In this document: positions 33,980 through 46,900 of the stretch, piece after piece
Layout of the letters: each line of letters opens with the position of its first letter
Position numbering within the stretch: the first letter of the stretch is position 1
From: Arachis hypogaea
Taxonomy: Eukaryota; Streptophyta; Magnoliopsida; Fabales; Fabaceae
Assembly: GCF_003086295.3 (NCBI RefSeq)
Contig: NC_092048.1
Coordinates: 69,482,841-69,546,840 of the forward strand
DNA: 64,000 bases
Direction of reading: 5' to 3'
Notes under the pieces: generated by a model
Told to the model about the DNA's origin: nothing
The model's input: the letters and a program-made list of their open reading frames with translations, nothing else
Database searches by the model: none
Made by a program: the position numbers and the translations under genes

Positions 33980-35512
33980 TGATAAACCCCGATTTTGTGA
34001 TTTATCTTATGCTTATTTTGGGGAATTTTATCACCTTTTCTTACATTTATTCAATAAAATAGCATGGTTTTGTAATTCAACCTTGAATTGTGCTTAAATA
34101 TGAAAACATGCTTTTTAGGCCCTAAAAGTGGTAATTTTAATTCACTTTAATTCCATTCGATGCCTTGATGTATTTGTTGAGTGATTTCAGGTTCATAGGG
34201 CAAGTATTGGATGGAAGAAGTGAGGAGAAAAGCATGCAAATTGGGAGAACTCATGAAGAAATGAAGGAACCGTAAAGCTGTCAAGTCCGACCTCTTCGCA
34301 CTCAATCAACCATAACTTGAGCTACAGAGATCCAAATGAGACGGTTCTAGTTGCGTTGGAAAGCTAACATCCGGGGCTTCAAAATTATATAAAATTTGCT
34401 ATATGTTACTTCGCGTATTGGGACGCGCACGCGCCATGTACCCATGTGCGCCGATTGAGCACGTGGCCCACTAATGTGAAATCACCCCCAGTGATTTCTA
34501 AAGCACTTTGGGCCCAACCCAACTCATTTCTAATGCTATTTCATGCAGAATTCAAGCTTGGGCAAAGGGGAGCAATTGTTTGAAGTGTTAGCATCATGTA
34601 GCTTTGTTTCTAGAGAGAGAAGCTCCCTCTTCTCTCTAGAATTAGGATTAGAATTTCTTAGATCTAGGTTTAATTCATGCTTTGATTTACTTTTCCTTTA
34701 CAATTTCTTGTTCCTCTACTCTTCCTCTCTCTAATTTTGTATTTCATTCTTGTAATTGCTTACTTTGTTGTTGATGCACTCTTCCTTCTTCGATTTTTCT
34801 TTAATGCAATTTATGATTCATGTTCCTTTATTATTGATTTAATTTGTTGTTATTTAATTCCTTGCAATTGGGTAGTGTAGATTTATATTCCTTGCAATTT
34901 TACAAGCTTTTCTTTTATGCCTTCCAAGTGTTTGATAAAATGCTTGGTTGGATCTTAGTGTAGATTTTAGTGTTCTTGGCTTTGGTAGAGTAATTAGTGA
35001 CGCTTGAGTTATCTAATTCCCGTGTTGATTGATAATTAGATGTTGCTAATTGATTTGGATACCACTAAAGCTAGTCTTTCCCTTGGGAGTTGGCTAGGAC
35101 TTGTGGAATCAAATTAATTCATCCACTTGACTTTCCACCATGGTTAGAGGTTAACTAAGTGATAGCAATGGATAATTGTGGTCACAATTGAGAAGGATAA
35201 CTAGGATAGGACTTCTAATTCTCATTCCTTGTCAAGAGCTTTCTAATTGTTTGTTTATTTTCATTGCCATTTACCTTCCATGCCTCTTATCAAAAACCCC
35301 AAAACATACCTCATAACCGGTAACAAGACACTTTATTGCAATTCCTAGGGAGAACGACTCGAGATTCCAATACTTCGGTTTATAAATTTAGGGGTTTGTA
35401 CTAGTGACAAACAAATTTTTTGTATGAAAGGACTATTGTTGGTCTAGAAACTATACTTTACACCGAGAATTCATTAGTGGAATTCCAGACCACACAAGAG
35501 TCCCGTTCATCA
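33980..35512 (+). repeat. 5' LTR of D2
   Basis: 1533 bp, TGATAAACCCCG to GTTCATCA, then AAA and the PBS. Close to the LTR at 32435. Confidence 0.88.
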
Positions 35513-35515
35513 AAA

Positions 35516-35533
35516 TGGCACCGTTGCCGGGAA
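35516..35533 (+). other. Primer-binding site of D2, degenerate
   Basis: TGGCACCGTTGCCGGGAA differs at two positions from the intact tRNA-Asp site; both are G to A changes. Confidence 0.82.
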
Positions 35534-35681
35534 GTTGCAATGGTGTTACGTTATTGGTTATTGTATATATGTGTATATTGTGAATAGCTTGATTTTTGGA
35601 TTGCTTGTTAGTTTTTGTTAGTTTTAGGACTTTGTTTCATTGTTTCTTGTTAGCTTTTGTTTCTTATTTTCACTTTTCACT

Positions 35682-37448
35682 ATGAATTCTCACTTTGGCT
35701 ATGAGTGTGATTACAACTATATTGTAGGAAATGAGGGCTACAACGAAGATGTGTATCAAGAATGGGATAATCAAAGGTGGGAGGAGCCATATGCATATAA
35801 TCAATCCTCATGGCAGCAACCTCCACCAATGCACTATGAAAAAGAGCCATTCTATGATGCATACCAATCCAATGGTTATGGTGAATCCCCTTGTGACTTC
35901 CAAGAACCACCACCATACACCTGTGAACCATATCCTCAACATAATCCTCAACCATAATCACAAGCCCCCTCTTACCAACCATTTTCATATGACCCTAATC
36001 TATATCCATCCTGCCAACAACCATATGAGCCATATGAACCACACATAGAGCCACCACTACTCCAACATCAACATTTTCAAGAATCACCCCCTCCATATTA
36101 TTACCAAGATGAACCACCTCCAATACATGAAAACTTTCAACCACAAGATGAACTCTACTTTCCACCACAACTCTACCTAAAAGAACCACCTTCCGACTAT
36201 AATACCTTTCCCTCAAACAATGAACCCTCTCTTCCACCATCACCTCCCGATGAAGCCTTTATGCTAGAATTAAGGGATCTTGAATCTCATATCTTAAGGC
36301 AACACGAGGAGGATGAAAAGAAATTTAAGGAGTTAAGAGCAAAAACGGGTATCATGGTAGAAGCCATTGGCAACATAGTCTCATCCTGCCTAAGCCTATG
36401 TGATCAAGGCAGTTCCATTGTGGAATGTGGAGAAGCAACCAAGGAGCTTAGTGAGGGAGTGAACTTGAAACTCTAAGGTGAAGAAGAGGAGTTAAAGCAA
36501 GAAATGCAACAAGAGGAGGATGTAGAGATTATTGAACAAGAGGAAGAAGTGGTTAAAGACTTTGGAGATGCGAAACCACGTTGGGAGTCTAGGATTGGAG
36601 AAGACCCCTCCAAGATGATTGAATTTGATGCTAAGGAGGAATGTGTACAACCTCCAAGGCATATATCTTATGAAGAATTGGATGGGATAGAGCAAGAATT
36701 GAGTCCCCTTGTTGATGAAGATCAAGCATCAAGTCTTAGTGGTGAAGAATCCTTTGAGCATGAAGAACCTTCTCTCGATGAAATGGAAAGCAATGTGGAG
36801 GTAAATGTCTCTCACCCTCCTATTTATGATTTGGGTAAGGGAAAAGAGTTAGATAAAAGTGTTGAACAAAGGATTGAGATTAAGAGATCTTGTGAGGAGG
36901 TGGAGATCCTTAGAAAAAGGAGGATGGGAATTGAATATCCTTTGTCAAGAACCTTAGGAGCTTCTTTGCCTAGGGTACCATTTACTCCTACATTTGAGTG
37001 GGTAAAATTCATTTCTAATACCTTTATTATCCCACTCGAATATGGCTTGCTTGAAATGGATGGTCAACTTAGGATGCTTTGTGGGATGAAGCGTAAAAGA
37101 AAGATGTTTCGTGGTTGGCGTTGTAAGTCTAGGCTCATTATGGTTGAAGCTTCAAGTAGTAAAGGTTGGACTAGTGCTCAATTGAATGGGTCTAGGAGGA
37201 TAGTTTGGTGCTCCCATGAGAATTCAACTCTCTTGCCACCCAGAGGAAATCACCATGGTCAACTCAAGGACGGGTGTGAAAACAAAGTGTAGGATCCCGG
37301 ATTGCACAAGGAAGATCAACTTTTGGAGCCTATGGTTTGTGAAGAACTCCATCAAAGCTTGGAGTTACTAACTTTGAATGATGAAGCACAATGGAAGTCC
37401 AAGCATTGGTGGATGTTCAAGGATGGATTCAAGCACAATCCACCTTGA
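35682..37448 (+). pseudogene. ORF1 of D2: unrecognised conserved protein, stops at three sites
   Basis: Paralogue of the D1 ORF1 with the same start (MNSHFGYECDYNYIVGN) and order of regions. In-frame stops are at 35955, 36474 and 37290 (TAG); the frame then continues to TGA at 37446 with WKSKHWWMFKDGFKHNPP. The acidic middle and C-terminal domain (LEYGLLEMDGQLRMLCGMK, KMFRGWRCKSRL) are well preserved. No known domain is recognised. Confidence 0.82.
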
Positions 37449-37497
37449 TGAGGAGCTCCCCATAAGTCCAACTTAAGGACAATAAACAAAAGTGCTA

Positions 37498-37515
37498 GGT
37501 GGGAGACACCCCACC
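37498..37515 (+). promoter_or_regulatory. Hairpin GGTGGG-AGACAC-CCCACC after D2 ORF1
   Basis: Same sequence and position relative to ORF1 as in D1. Confidence 0.6.
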
Positions 37516-39191
37516 ATGGTAACATCTTTTCATTTTCCCTTTTTGTACCTATTGGTAAAATAGGTTTAATATCATGTTTTGATTGATTTGTTAATTTTTT
37601 TGGTAGTCTAGTAGGTCAAATAAGGTTTTATGATGTTTTGGTAGTTGTTTGGAGGTTTGGAATGCTTGGTTTGGTGCAAAAACATAGAAAAATTTTGAAA
37701 AATAGAGCACCACCCACGCGCACGTGCACTCCACGCGTACGCGTGAATCAAGCAATTTCGGCCATCTACGCGGACGTGCCATGTACGCGTACGCGGGGAT
37801 TGAGTTTTTCCACCCCTCCAAACATTCACCCGAGAGTTGTGCCTGAAGTGTGCCAACTTTGTGCCCAAAGGTACGCGCACGCATACTTTGCGCGTCCGCG
37901 TCGACTCTCTGCCTTGCCATTCACACGTACGCGCACTGCACGCGTACGCGTCGCTTCCATTTTCATCAATCCACGCTTATGCGCACATGACGCGCACGCG
38001 TGGATTGCCTTATTTCACTCACCTTCTTTTCTTCTCCTCTTTCCATTTCTTTCCTTCTTCTCTTTTCTTTTCCACTCTTAAAACATCATCGAACACTACC
38101 AAGTATCATATAACACCATTTCTTTTAGTTAGTTAGCTAGTTTAATTTTTGTTTTCCATTATAAATGTTGGATTACTAATCTTGTTTACCATTTACTGCT
38201 GCTTATTACTAATGGGATGTTAGTTTAACATCATTGTCGTTATTGTCATTGTTGGATTCCTTTGTTGAGGTTGTATTTGGTTACTTGGTTTGGAATTTTT
38301 CATGTTTAACACTTTTGAATACCAAGTACTTGTTACATTGCCTTCATGCATCTTAACTCTTTGAATTGCATATTTTGGCCACCATGCATTCATCACATAT
38401 TGTTAGGCAATTGTATATTATCAGTGATTTTTTTAGGAGATGCTTGTTTATGGTTTCCCTTATTCACATCACTTATTTCATGCATTGAAATTGTAGAATT
38501 GTGAAATTGGATCGAAAGCTTACCTAGTGACATATTTTTGAGCTTTGTAAAGCTTTGTGGGCCATGCTTGCTATGTGATTAATTTCCACTTCTATATCCT
38601 TTTTCCTAAGTTCCATAGCATCCATGTGTTTCACCTCTATGTCACTTAGATGTTGCAACAACTTCAATATGTGTCATTGTTTGATGTGTGAGCTCTCTAG
38701 ACCATTTTGTTCATCAAATTTACTTACACATCAATCAATGTCCATGCATTATCCAATTTCACAATTACTAAAATTTGCTTGAATGCTTTTATGCTTCTTC
38801 ACTACTTGTTGGATTGTTTTAGCCTACAAGTCTTTTAAAGTATCTCAAGCACACTAGAATGAGTGAAGTGCATGTTTTATTTTATATAATTGTGACATGA
38901 TTTTTAAATACTAGGGTGTGAGTTCTAAACCGCATGCAAGTTAGGACCCACACACTTATTTTTCATTAATGTCACACTAATTCACTCATTCATTTCTAGT
39001 GATTTACCTCATTCCAAAAATCCATGCTTCCTTGCTTGTGCATTTACTTGTCTTATTATCTCCTGCTTTCTATGTTTCAGGATGAATCATCATAAGCAAA
39101 AACGGAAGCGGGAGAAGAACACGCAGCATCGGTTGACCTACTAGCTGAAGGTAGCAACTAGGAAAGTTGCCGTACCCCCTTGCTCATTTAG
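37516..39191 (+). other. Non-coding block of D2
   Basis: CGCG/ACGCGT palindromes at 37710-38005, then T-rich sequence ending in a pyrimidine run and TTTCAG/GATG (39076-39084), a splice-acceptor-like start of a lost 3' ORF. Only about 40 codons of a basic, Lys/Arg-rich start remain and they run into a stop. Confidence 0.5.
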
Positions 39192-39229
39192 TGCACCGAG
39201 GACGGTGCAAACTTTTAAGTGTGGGGAGG
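39192..39229 (+). promoter_or_regulatory. AGGA-loop hairpin plus PPT-like motif, internal copy in D2
   Basis: TGCACCG (39192-39198), AGGA, CGGTGCA (39203-39209), then TAAGTGTGGGGAGG from 39216. Confidence 0.68.
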
Positions 39230-40237
39230 TCGTCTGACCGCTCGGCATTTTTGGATGACAAGTTTCTAATCCCAACACTTTTGCATTTCATTTTTAAGTC
39301 TTTTAGAATTTTTAGTTGCATTTTCTTATTTTGCATATGTATCTATTAAGCTTAGTCAAAATCATGATATTTCCCAAGGATTTTATCTATAGGGCACCCC
39401 AATTGAAAAAAAAAAAATTTTTTGAACTTGCTTGAATTATATACTTCGTGGAACATGATTTTTGAGCTAAGAACACAAGCATGGGAGATTCGAGCCTAAT
39501 TGTGTGGTTACATCATATACAACCACTTATTTTCATTCTTGTGTGCATTATTCTCTTCCTATGATTGTAATCTTTGATTTGTTTAATTCTATATGTCCAT
39601 TATTTTGTGTATACATGCATTTACATGATTGAGGCCATTGTTCAAATAGCTCACTTACCCAAATAGCCTACCTTCTATCTTCCATTGATAGCCAATTTTG
39701 AGCCTATGCTTAACCCATTTGTTCTTAATTGCAGCACATTACAAGCCTAAGTGAAAAACAATAAATATCCCTTAATTTGGATCTTTGATTAGCTTAGGCT
39801 AGTGAGAGTATTTATCATTTGATTTTGAGAGAGTTGGGATCATTGGGTAGAGATAAAAGTGTGTTTTTGTATTTGTGTTGAGAATCTTGGGAATTGGGTA
39901 CATACTCATGTATTAATCATGTGTAAACCATATGCATTGACGTTCTTGTATATATATTTTAGTTTGAAAAGAAAAAAATATTTAATGAAAAAAAAATAAT
40001 AGTAAAAAAAGAGAAAAAATGAAAATAAATAATAGAAATAGAAAAAGAAAGACAAAGAAAAGCAATAAGAAGGGGGCAAAAATGCCCCAAAGTCAAGGTT
40101 CAATAAAAATCAATGCATATGTGTGGTGATCGAAAAGGGAATGCATGATTGTGTGAAAAAGTGAAGAATGGATAGCTAGGTTTGTTTAGAATTGTATAGG
40201 TTGTCATAGGTTAGGTGGGAAGTTTAAGTTGATCAAA
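39230..40237 (+). other. 3' non-coding region of D2, truncated
   Basis: Equivalent to D1 26073-27038. A-rich stretch at 39975-40065. No gene. It ends abruptly at a junction with the minus-strand fragment F. Confidence 0.6.
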
Positions 40238-40900
40238 TCTTGTTTCTACACCCATCTTCAAGTTGATCATCACAATTCCAATTGGGTGAGAAGTGATCCG
40301 AATTCTCAAGTAAACATCCAAACATTCTCCTAGACACCTTTAGTTGAGAACTTTACCAACCATTGCACTTAGACTTTGAGTTTCCAACCATAAGGAACCT
40401 TGATTGGCCTTTCCACCCACTACACAACTCTCTCCTACTCTTAACTCCACAAAGGGCTCTAAGTTGCCCATCCGTCTCAAGCAAACCATATTCAACTGAG
40501 AAAACAAAGCTTAGGGATAAGAATTTTACCCACTTAAATGTTGTATTGGATGGTAACTTAGAAAGGGGTGGTCCTAATGATCTTGCAAGTTCCACTCCCT
40601 TGTGCTCTTCTTTGACTACCTCCACCTCTTCACAAGCTTCTTCAAATTCAACCTCTTCCGCTTGGTAGCTCTCTTCCAATTCAATCTCATCTTCATTGCT
40701 TACCAAGGACATGGGAGGTTGTGCATCTTCTTCTTTGATCTCAATTTCAAGCCCAATGGGAGAGGATTCAATTGTAGATAGGAACTCCTCAATGATTGAA
40801 TCCATCTCTTGATCAACCTCTTCAAAGTTTTCCACCATGATATGCCTTGGAGGTTGTACACCCTCCTCAACATCAATATCAAGCTTCTTGAAAGAGGGCT
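40238..40900 (-). pseudogene. ORF1 of F, C-terminal part
   Basis: Minus-strand coding with KKLDIDVEEGVQPPRH, an acidic segment, then FKWVKFLSLSFVFSVEYGLL and ETDGQLRALCGVKSRRELC, the same domain as in B and D ORF1. A stop (TAA on the minus strand) is at 40355-40353; the homology continues to 40238 and is then cut. The sequence joins 52945 across the C3 insertion. Confidence 0.78.
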
Positions 40901-42441
40901 TGATGAGCGGATATTTTATACGCTTTTTGGGGTTAATTTCATATAGTTTTGAGTATGATCTAGCTAGTTTTTAGTTTATTTCCATTAGTTTTTAGGAAAA
41001 ATTCATATTTTTGGACTTTACTATGAGTTGTGTGTTTTTTTTTAATTTCAGGTATTTTTCTGGCTGAAATTGAAGGAGCTGAGCAAAAATCTGATTCAGG
41101 CTGAAAAAGGACTGCTGATGTTGTTGGATTCTGACCTCCCTGCACTCAAAGTGGATTTTCTGGAGCTACAGAACTCGAAATGGCATGCTTCTAATTGCGT
41201 TGGAAAGTAGACATCTAGGGCTTTCCAGAAATATATAATAGTTTATACTTTGCACAAGGATAGACGACGTAAATTGGCGTTCAACGCCAGTTCTCTGCCC
41301 AATTCTGGCGTCCAGCGCCAGAAAAGGATCAAAAGCTGGAGTTGAACGCCCAAACTGGGACAAAAACTGGCGTTCAACTCCACAAATGGCCTCTGCATGT
41401 GAATTGCTTAAATCTCAGCCCAGCACACACCAAGTGGGCCCCAGAAGTGGATCTCTGCATCATCCATCATAGTTTACTCATTTTTTGTAAACCTAGGCTA
41501 CTAGTTTAGTATTTAAACAACTTTTAGAAACTTATTTTTGTACCTCATGACATTTTAGATCTAAAATTTGTATTCTCTGACGGCATGAGTCTCTAAACCC
41601 CATTGTTGGGGGTGAGGAGCTCTGCTGTGTCTCGATGAATTAATGCAAGTATTTCTGTTTTCCATTCAAACACGCTTGTTCCTATCTAAGATGTTCATTC
41701 ACGCTTAACTGTGATGGAAGTGATGATCCGTGACACTCATCACCTTCCTCAAATCATGAATGTGTGCCTGACAACCACCTCCGTTCTATATACGATTGAA
41801 TGAGTATCTCTTAGATTCCTTAATCAGAATCTCCGTGGTATAAGCTAGAACTGATGGCAGCATTCATGAGAATCCGGAAAGTCTAAACCTTGTCTGTGGT
41901 ATTCCGAGTAGGATTCAAGGATTGAATGACTGTGACGAGCTTCAAACTCCTGAAGGCTGGGCGTTAGTGACAGACGCAAAAGGATAGTAAATCCTATTCC
42001 AACCGGATCGAGAACCAACCGGTGATTAGCCGTGCTGTGACAAAGCACGTGAGCGTAGTTTTCACTGGAAGGATGGAAGGTAGCCATTGACAACGGTGAT
42101 CCACCAACACACAGCTTGCCATAGGAGGACGTGCGTGCGTGAACAAGAATACAGAGGAAAGCAGAGATTCAGAAGACAAAGCATCTCCAAAACTCCAACA
42201 TATTCTCCATTACTGCATAACAAGTAACCTTTAATCCATGCTCTATTGTTTATTTGCAATTCAATTGATAAACATAATTGACTTCCTGACTAAGATTTAC
42301 AAGATAACCATAGAGTGCTTCAAACCAACAATCTCCGTGGGATTCGACCCTTACTCACGTGAGGTATTACTTGGATGACCCAGTGCACTTGCTGGTCAGT
42401 GGTACGAGTTGTGAAAAGTGTGATTCATAATTCGTGCACCA
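40901..42441 (+). repeat. 5' LTR of C3
   Basis: TGATGAGCGG to CGTGCACCA. GGCGTT palindromes at 41274-41390. A TATTTAAA box (41510-41517) stands where C1 has its TATA box. It lacks the fossil PBS extension of C1. Confidence 0.95.
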
Positions 42442-42447
42442 AGTTTT

Positions 42448-42465
42448 TGGCGCCGTTGCCGGGGA
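42448..42465 (+). other. Primer-binding site of C3 (tRNA-Asp)
   Basis: Intact TGGCGCCGTTGCCGGGGA six bases after the LTR end. Confidence 0.93.
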
Positions 42466-43113
42466 TTGTTCGAGTTTGGACAACTAACGGTCTATTTTAT
42501 TGCTTAGATTAGGAAAAAAATTTCTCTTTTTTGTTTAGAGTCTCTTTTTATTGTTGTGTTAGAATCTTAGAATCCTTATTTTCTTTTTAAAATCTTTTTC
42601 AAAAAAAAAAATAATAATAATAATTTTTCTATTAAATCCTGTGCCAAACTTTAAGTTTGGTGTTTTCTTGCTGATTTTTCTGTGTTTTCAAAAATTTATT
42701 TTTGTTTTCTAAAAATTCTAAGTTTGGTGTTCTTCCTTTGTGTTCTCGTGTTCTTGTGAATCTTCAAAGTGTTCTTAAGTTTTCCTTGTGTCTTGATCTT
42801 AAAATTTTTAAGTTTGGTGTTCCTTGGTGTTTTTCCCCCCCCAAATTTTCGAAAATAAGGAACCTCAGATCTAAAAATTTTAAATCCTGTGTTATCTTAT
42901 TGTTTTTCTCTCTCCTTTAAGAATTCAGATTTTTATTTCAAAATTTAAAATCTTTTTCAAAATCTCCTAACCACTTTCTCTCTCCTCACTTTTTCGAAAA
43001 TCTATTACTCATTTTTATTTATTTTATTTTGATCTATTTTATTTTCGAAATAAATTAATAAATAAATAAATAAAAATATTTTTTCTACTTTACATCATCT
43101 CCCTTTCTCCATC
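42466..43113 (+). other. Untranslated leader of C3
   Basis: About 650 bp, T-rich, with three TAAGTTTGGTGTT words at 42652, 42719 and 42809. No gene. Much shorter than the C1 leader. Confidence 0.7.
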
Positions 43114-43947
43114 ATGGACCTAAGCGGAAATGAACAGTCCAAGAGGACTCTGGGATCATATTCTAACCCCTCTACTGCTTCATATGGGAGTAGTATCTGC
43201 ATACCCTCCATTGGAGTCAGTAACTTTGAGTTGAATCCTCAGCTCATTACCATGGTGCAGCAAAGCTGCCAGTATTCCAGTCTTCCACAGGAAGAACCTA
43301 CAGAGTTTCTGGCACAATTTTTACAAATTGCTAACACAGTACATGATAAGGAAATAGATCAGGATGTCTACAGACTATTACTGTACCCATTTGCTGTAAA
43401 AGATCAAGCTAAGAGGTGGTTAAATAACCAACCTAAGGCCAGCATAAAGACATGGAAACAGCTGACAGAAAAATTCCTGAATCAATATTTCCCTCCAAAA
43501 AGGATGACACAGCTAAGGCTGGACATCCAAGGCTTCAGGCAAGGAGATAATGAATCTCTTTATGATGCCTGGGAGAGATACAGAGAGATGCTATGAAAAT
43601 GCCCCTCTGAAATGTTTTCAGAGTGGGTTTAGTTAGACATCTTCTACTATGGGCTTGCAGAAGGAGCTCAGATGTCTCTAGATTACTCAGCTAGTGGATC
43701 TATCCACATGAGAAAGACAATTGAAGAGGCTCAAGAGCTCATTGATACAGTTGCCAGGAATCAGCATCTGTACCTAAGCAGCAACCCTTCCATGAATGAA
43801 GAGGTTAAAACAGTAACTGCTGAACTCAGTCCTATAAAACAAGCTGCTGAATTCAATCAGCAATTGGGCTTTCTAACAAAGCAGCTAGCCGAATTTAAAG
43901 ACAGGCTACAAGAGACAAGGATGGCTAATATACATATGGATGAATAG
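43114..43947 (+). pseudogene. gag: gag of C3, three in-frame stops
   Basis: Starts MDLSGNEQSKRTLGSYSN. The capsid core has NFELNPQLITMVQQSCQYSS, FPPKRMTQLRLDIQGFRQGD and NESLYDAWERYREML, then ASGSIHMRKTIEEAQELIDT. Stops in the otherwise open frame: TGA 43594, TAG 43630, TAG 43945. The frame continues without shift into protease and pol, so gag-pol would have been one polyprotein. Several stops are consistent with C-to-T or G-to-A change at methylated cytosines. Confidence 0.9.
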
Positions 43948-46900
43948 TTTAAGCAAACAAAGCAGCAGCTGTCAAGGCAAATAGCAGAAGAATGCCAAGC
44001 AGTTCAACTAAGAAGTGGGAAAACATTAAATACCCCACCTCAAGGCAGCAAAAAGCTAAAAAATGAGCAAACCACCAAAAATTCACCTGAGGACAGTAAG
44101 AGCCCAGGGAAAAAAAATTCTGGCGCTAAAACACCAGAAAATTGGTGGAAGGCTGGCGCTGAACGCCCAGACCATGGCCAAAACTGGCGTTCAACACCAG
44201 TTACAAAGCAGGACTGGCGTTCAACGCCAGAAATGGGCAAGGATCTGGCGTTGAACGCCCAAAATGGGCAGGATCTGGCGCTGAACGCCCAAAATGGGCA
44301 CAATTCTGGCGTTCAAACGCCAGGAACAGACAAGGAGTTAGCTTCTCACGTCACTCCAGCTTCGAACTCTGGCAATCAATTGCCAGTGAGGGATCAGACA
44401 CACACAAGTGCTGATGACAACCCCTCTAAAAAGGCTTCTTCAACCACTTCTGTAGGCAATAAACCTGCAGCAACTAAGGTTGAAGAATATAAAGCCAAGA
44501 TACCTTATCCTCAAAAACTCCGGAAAGAGGAGCAGGATAAGCAATTTGCTCACTTTGCAGATTATCTCAGGACTCTTGAAATAAAGATTCCATTTGTAGA
44601 GGCACTTGAGCAAATACCTTCTTATGCCAAGTTCATGAAAGAGATCTTGAGTCATAAGAAGGATTGGAGAGAAACAGAAAGAGTTCTCCTCACTGAAGAA
44701 TGCAGTGCAGTCATTCTGAAAAGCTTTCCTGAAAAGCTTAAAGACCCCGGGAGCTTCCTGATACCATGCATATTGGAAGATAATTGTACCAAGACAGCTT
44801 TATGCGATCTTGGGGCAAGCATCAACCTAATACCTGCATCCACTATCAGAAAGCTTGGTTTAACTGAAGAAGTTAAACCAACCCGGATATGTCTTCAACT
44901 TGCTGATGGCTCCACTAAATACCCATCAGGCGTGATTGAAGACATGATTGTCAGGGTTGGGCCATTCACCTTTCCCACTGACTTTGTTGTGCTGGAAATG
45001 GAGGAGCACAAGAGTGCTACTCTCATTCTAGGAAGACCCTTCCTAGCAACTGGACGATCCCTTATTGACGTCCAACAGGGGGAAATAACCCTGAGAGTCA
45101 ATGATGATGAGTTCAAGTTGAACGCTGTCAAACCCATGCAGCATCCAGACACATCAACAGACTACATGAAAGTTGATCTTATTGACGCCTTGGTAGAAGA
45201 GATCAACATGGCTGAGAGTCTTGAATCAGAGTTGGAAGACATCTTTAAAGATGTTCAGCCTGATTTGGAGGATTCAGAGGACATGAAAGAGCCTCTGAAA
45301 TTTCTTCTGAAAGAGGAAAAACCTCCTAAACCCGAGCTCAAGCCATTACCACCATCCTTGAAATATGCATTTCTAGGAGAAGGTGATACTTTTCCAGTGA
45401 TCATAAGCTCTGCCTTAAATTCACAGGAAGAGGAAGCACTTGTTCAAGTGCTAAGGACACACAAGACAGCTCTTGGGTGGTCCATAGGTGACCTTAAGGG
45501 CATAAGCCCAGCTAGATGCATGCACAAAATCTTATTGGAGGATAATGCCAAATCAGTGGTGCAACCACAGAGGCGGCTAAATCCAGCCATGAAAGAAGTG
45601 GTGCAGAAAGAGGTCATCAAATTACTGGAGGTTGGGATTATTTATCCTATTTCTGATAGCCCCTGGGTGAGCCCTGTTCAAGTCGTCCCAAAAAAGGGAG
45701 GCATGAAAGTGATTCATAATGAAAAAAATGAACTAGTTCCTACAAGAACAGTTACAGGGTGGCGCATGTGTATTGACTACAGAAGGCTCAATACAGCCAC
45801 CAGAAAGGATCATTTTCCTTTACCATTCATAGACCAGATGCTAGAAAGACTAGCAGGTCATGATTATTACTGCTTTTTGGATGGCTACTCAGGCTATAAC
45901 CAGATTGCAGTAGATCCCCAAGATCAAGAGAAAACAGCATTCACATGTCCATCTGGAGTGTTTGCTTACAGAAGGATGCCATTTGGGCTATGTAATGCGC
46001 CTGCAACCTTCCAGAGATGCATGCTCTCTATTTTCTCTGATATGGTGGAAAAATTTCTGGAAGTCTTCATGGATGACTTCTTAGTATATGGAGACTCATT
46101 CAGTTCCTGTCTTGATCACCTGAAACTTGTTCTGAAAAGATGCCAAGAAACCAACCTAGTTTTAAACTGGGAAAAGAGTCACTTCATGGTGACTGAAGGA
46201 ATTGTCTTTGGGCATAAAATCTCAAACAAGGGAATAGAGGTGGATCAAGCAAAAATAAAGGTAATTGAAAAATTACCACCACCTGTCAATGTTAAGGCAA
46301 TCAGAAGCTTTCTGGGGCATGCAGGATTCTATAGGAGGTTTATAAAGGATTTTTCGAAAATCGCAAAACCTCTAAGCAATCTGCTAGCTGCTGACACGCC
46401 ATTTGTGTTTGACACAGAGTGCCTGCAGGCGTTTAAAACGCTGAAAGCTAAGCTGGTCACAGCACCAGTCATTTCTGCACCAGACTGGACATTACCATTT
46501 GAGCTAATGTGTGATGCCAGTGATCATGCCATTGGTGCAGTATTGGGACAGAGGCACGATAAGCTTCTGCATGTCAATTATTATGCCAATCGCGTTCTAA
46601 ATGATGCCCAGAAAAATTACACAACCACAGAAAAAGAACTACTTGCAGTGGTTTACGCCATTGACAAGTTCAGATCATACTTAGTAGAATCAAAAGTGAT
46701 TGTGTATACTGACCATGCTGCTCTTAAATATCTACTCACAAAGCAGGATTCAAAACCCAGGCTCATCAGATGGGTATTGCTTCTGCAAGAGTTTGATATA
46801 GAAATAAGAGACAGAAAAGGGACAGAGAACCAAGTGGCTGATCATCTGTCCCGGATAGAGCCAGTGGAAGGGACGTCCCTCCCCTTTCTTGAGATCTCTG

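Larger units (their letters stand above)
33980..40237 (+). mobile_element. Element D2: second D copy, 3' truncated
   Basis: 5' LTR (33980-35512), PBS (35516), ORF1 (35682-37448) and 3' non-coding region. It breaks at 40237 inside the region equivalent to D1 27038, where inverted fragment F begins. The 3' hairpin/PPT and 3' LTR are missing. Confidence 0.85.
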
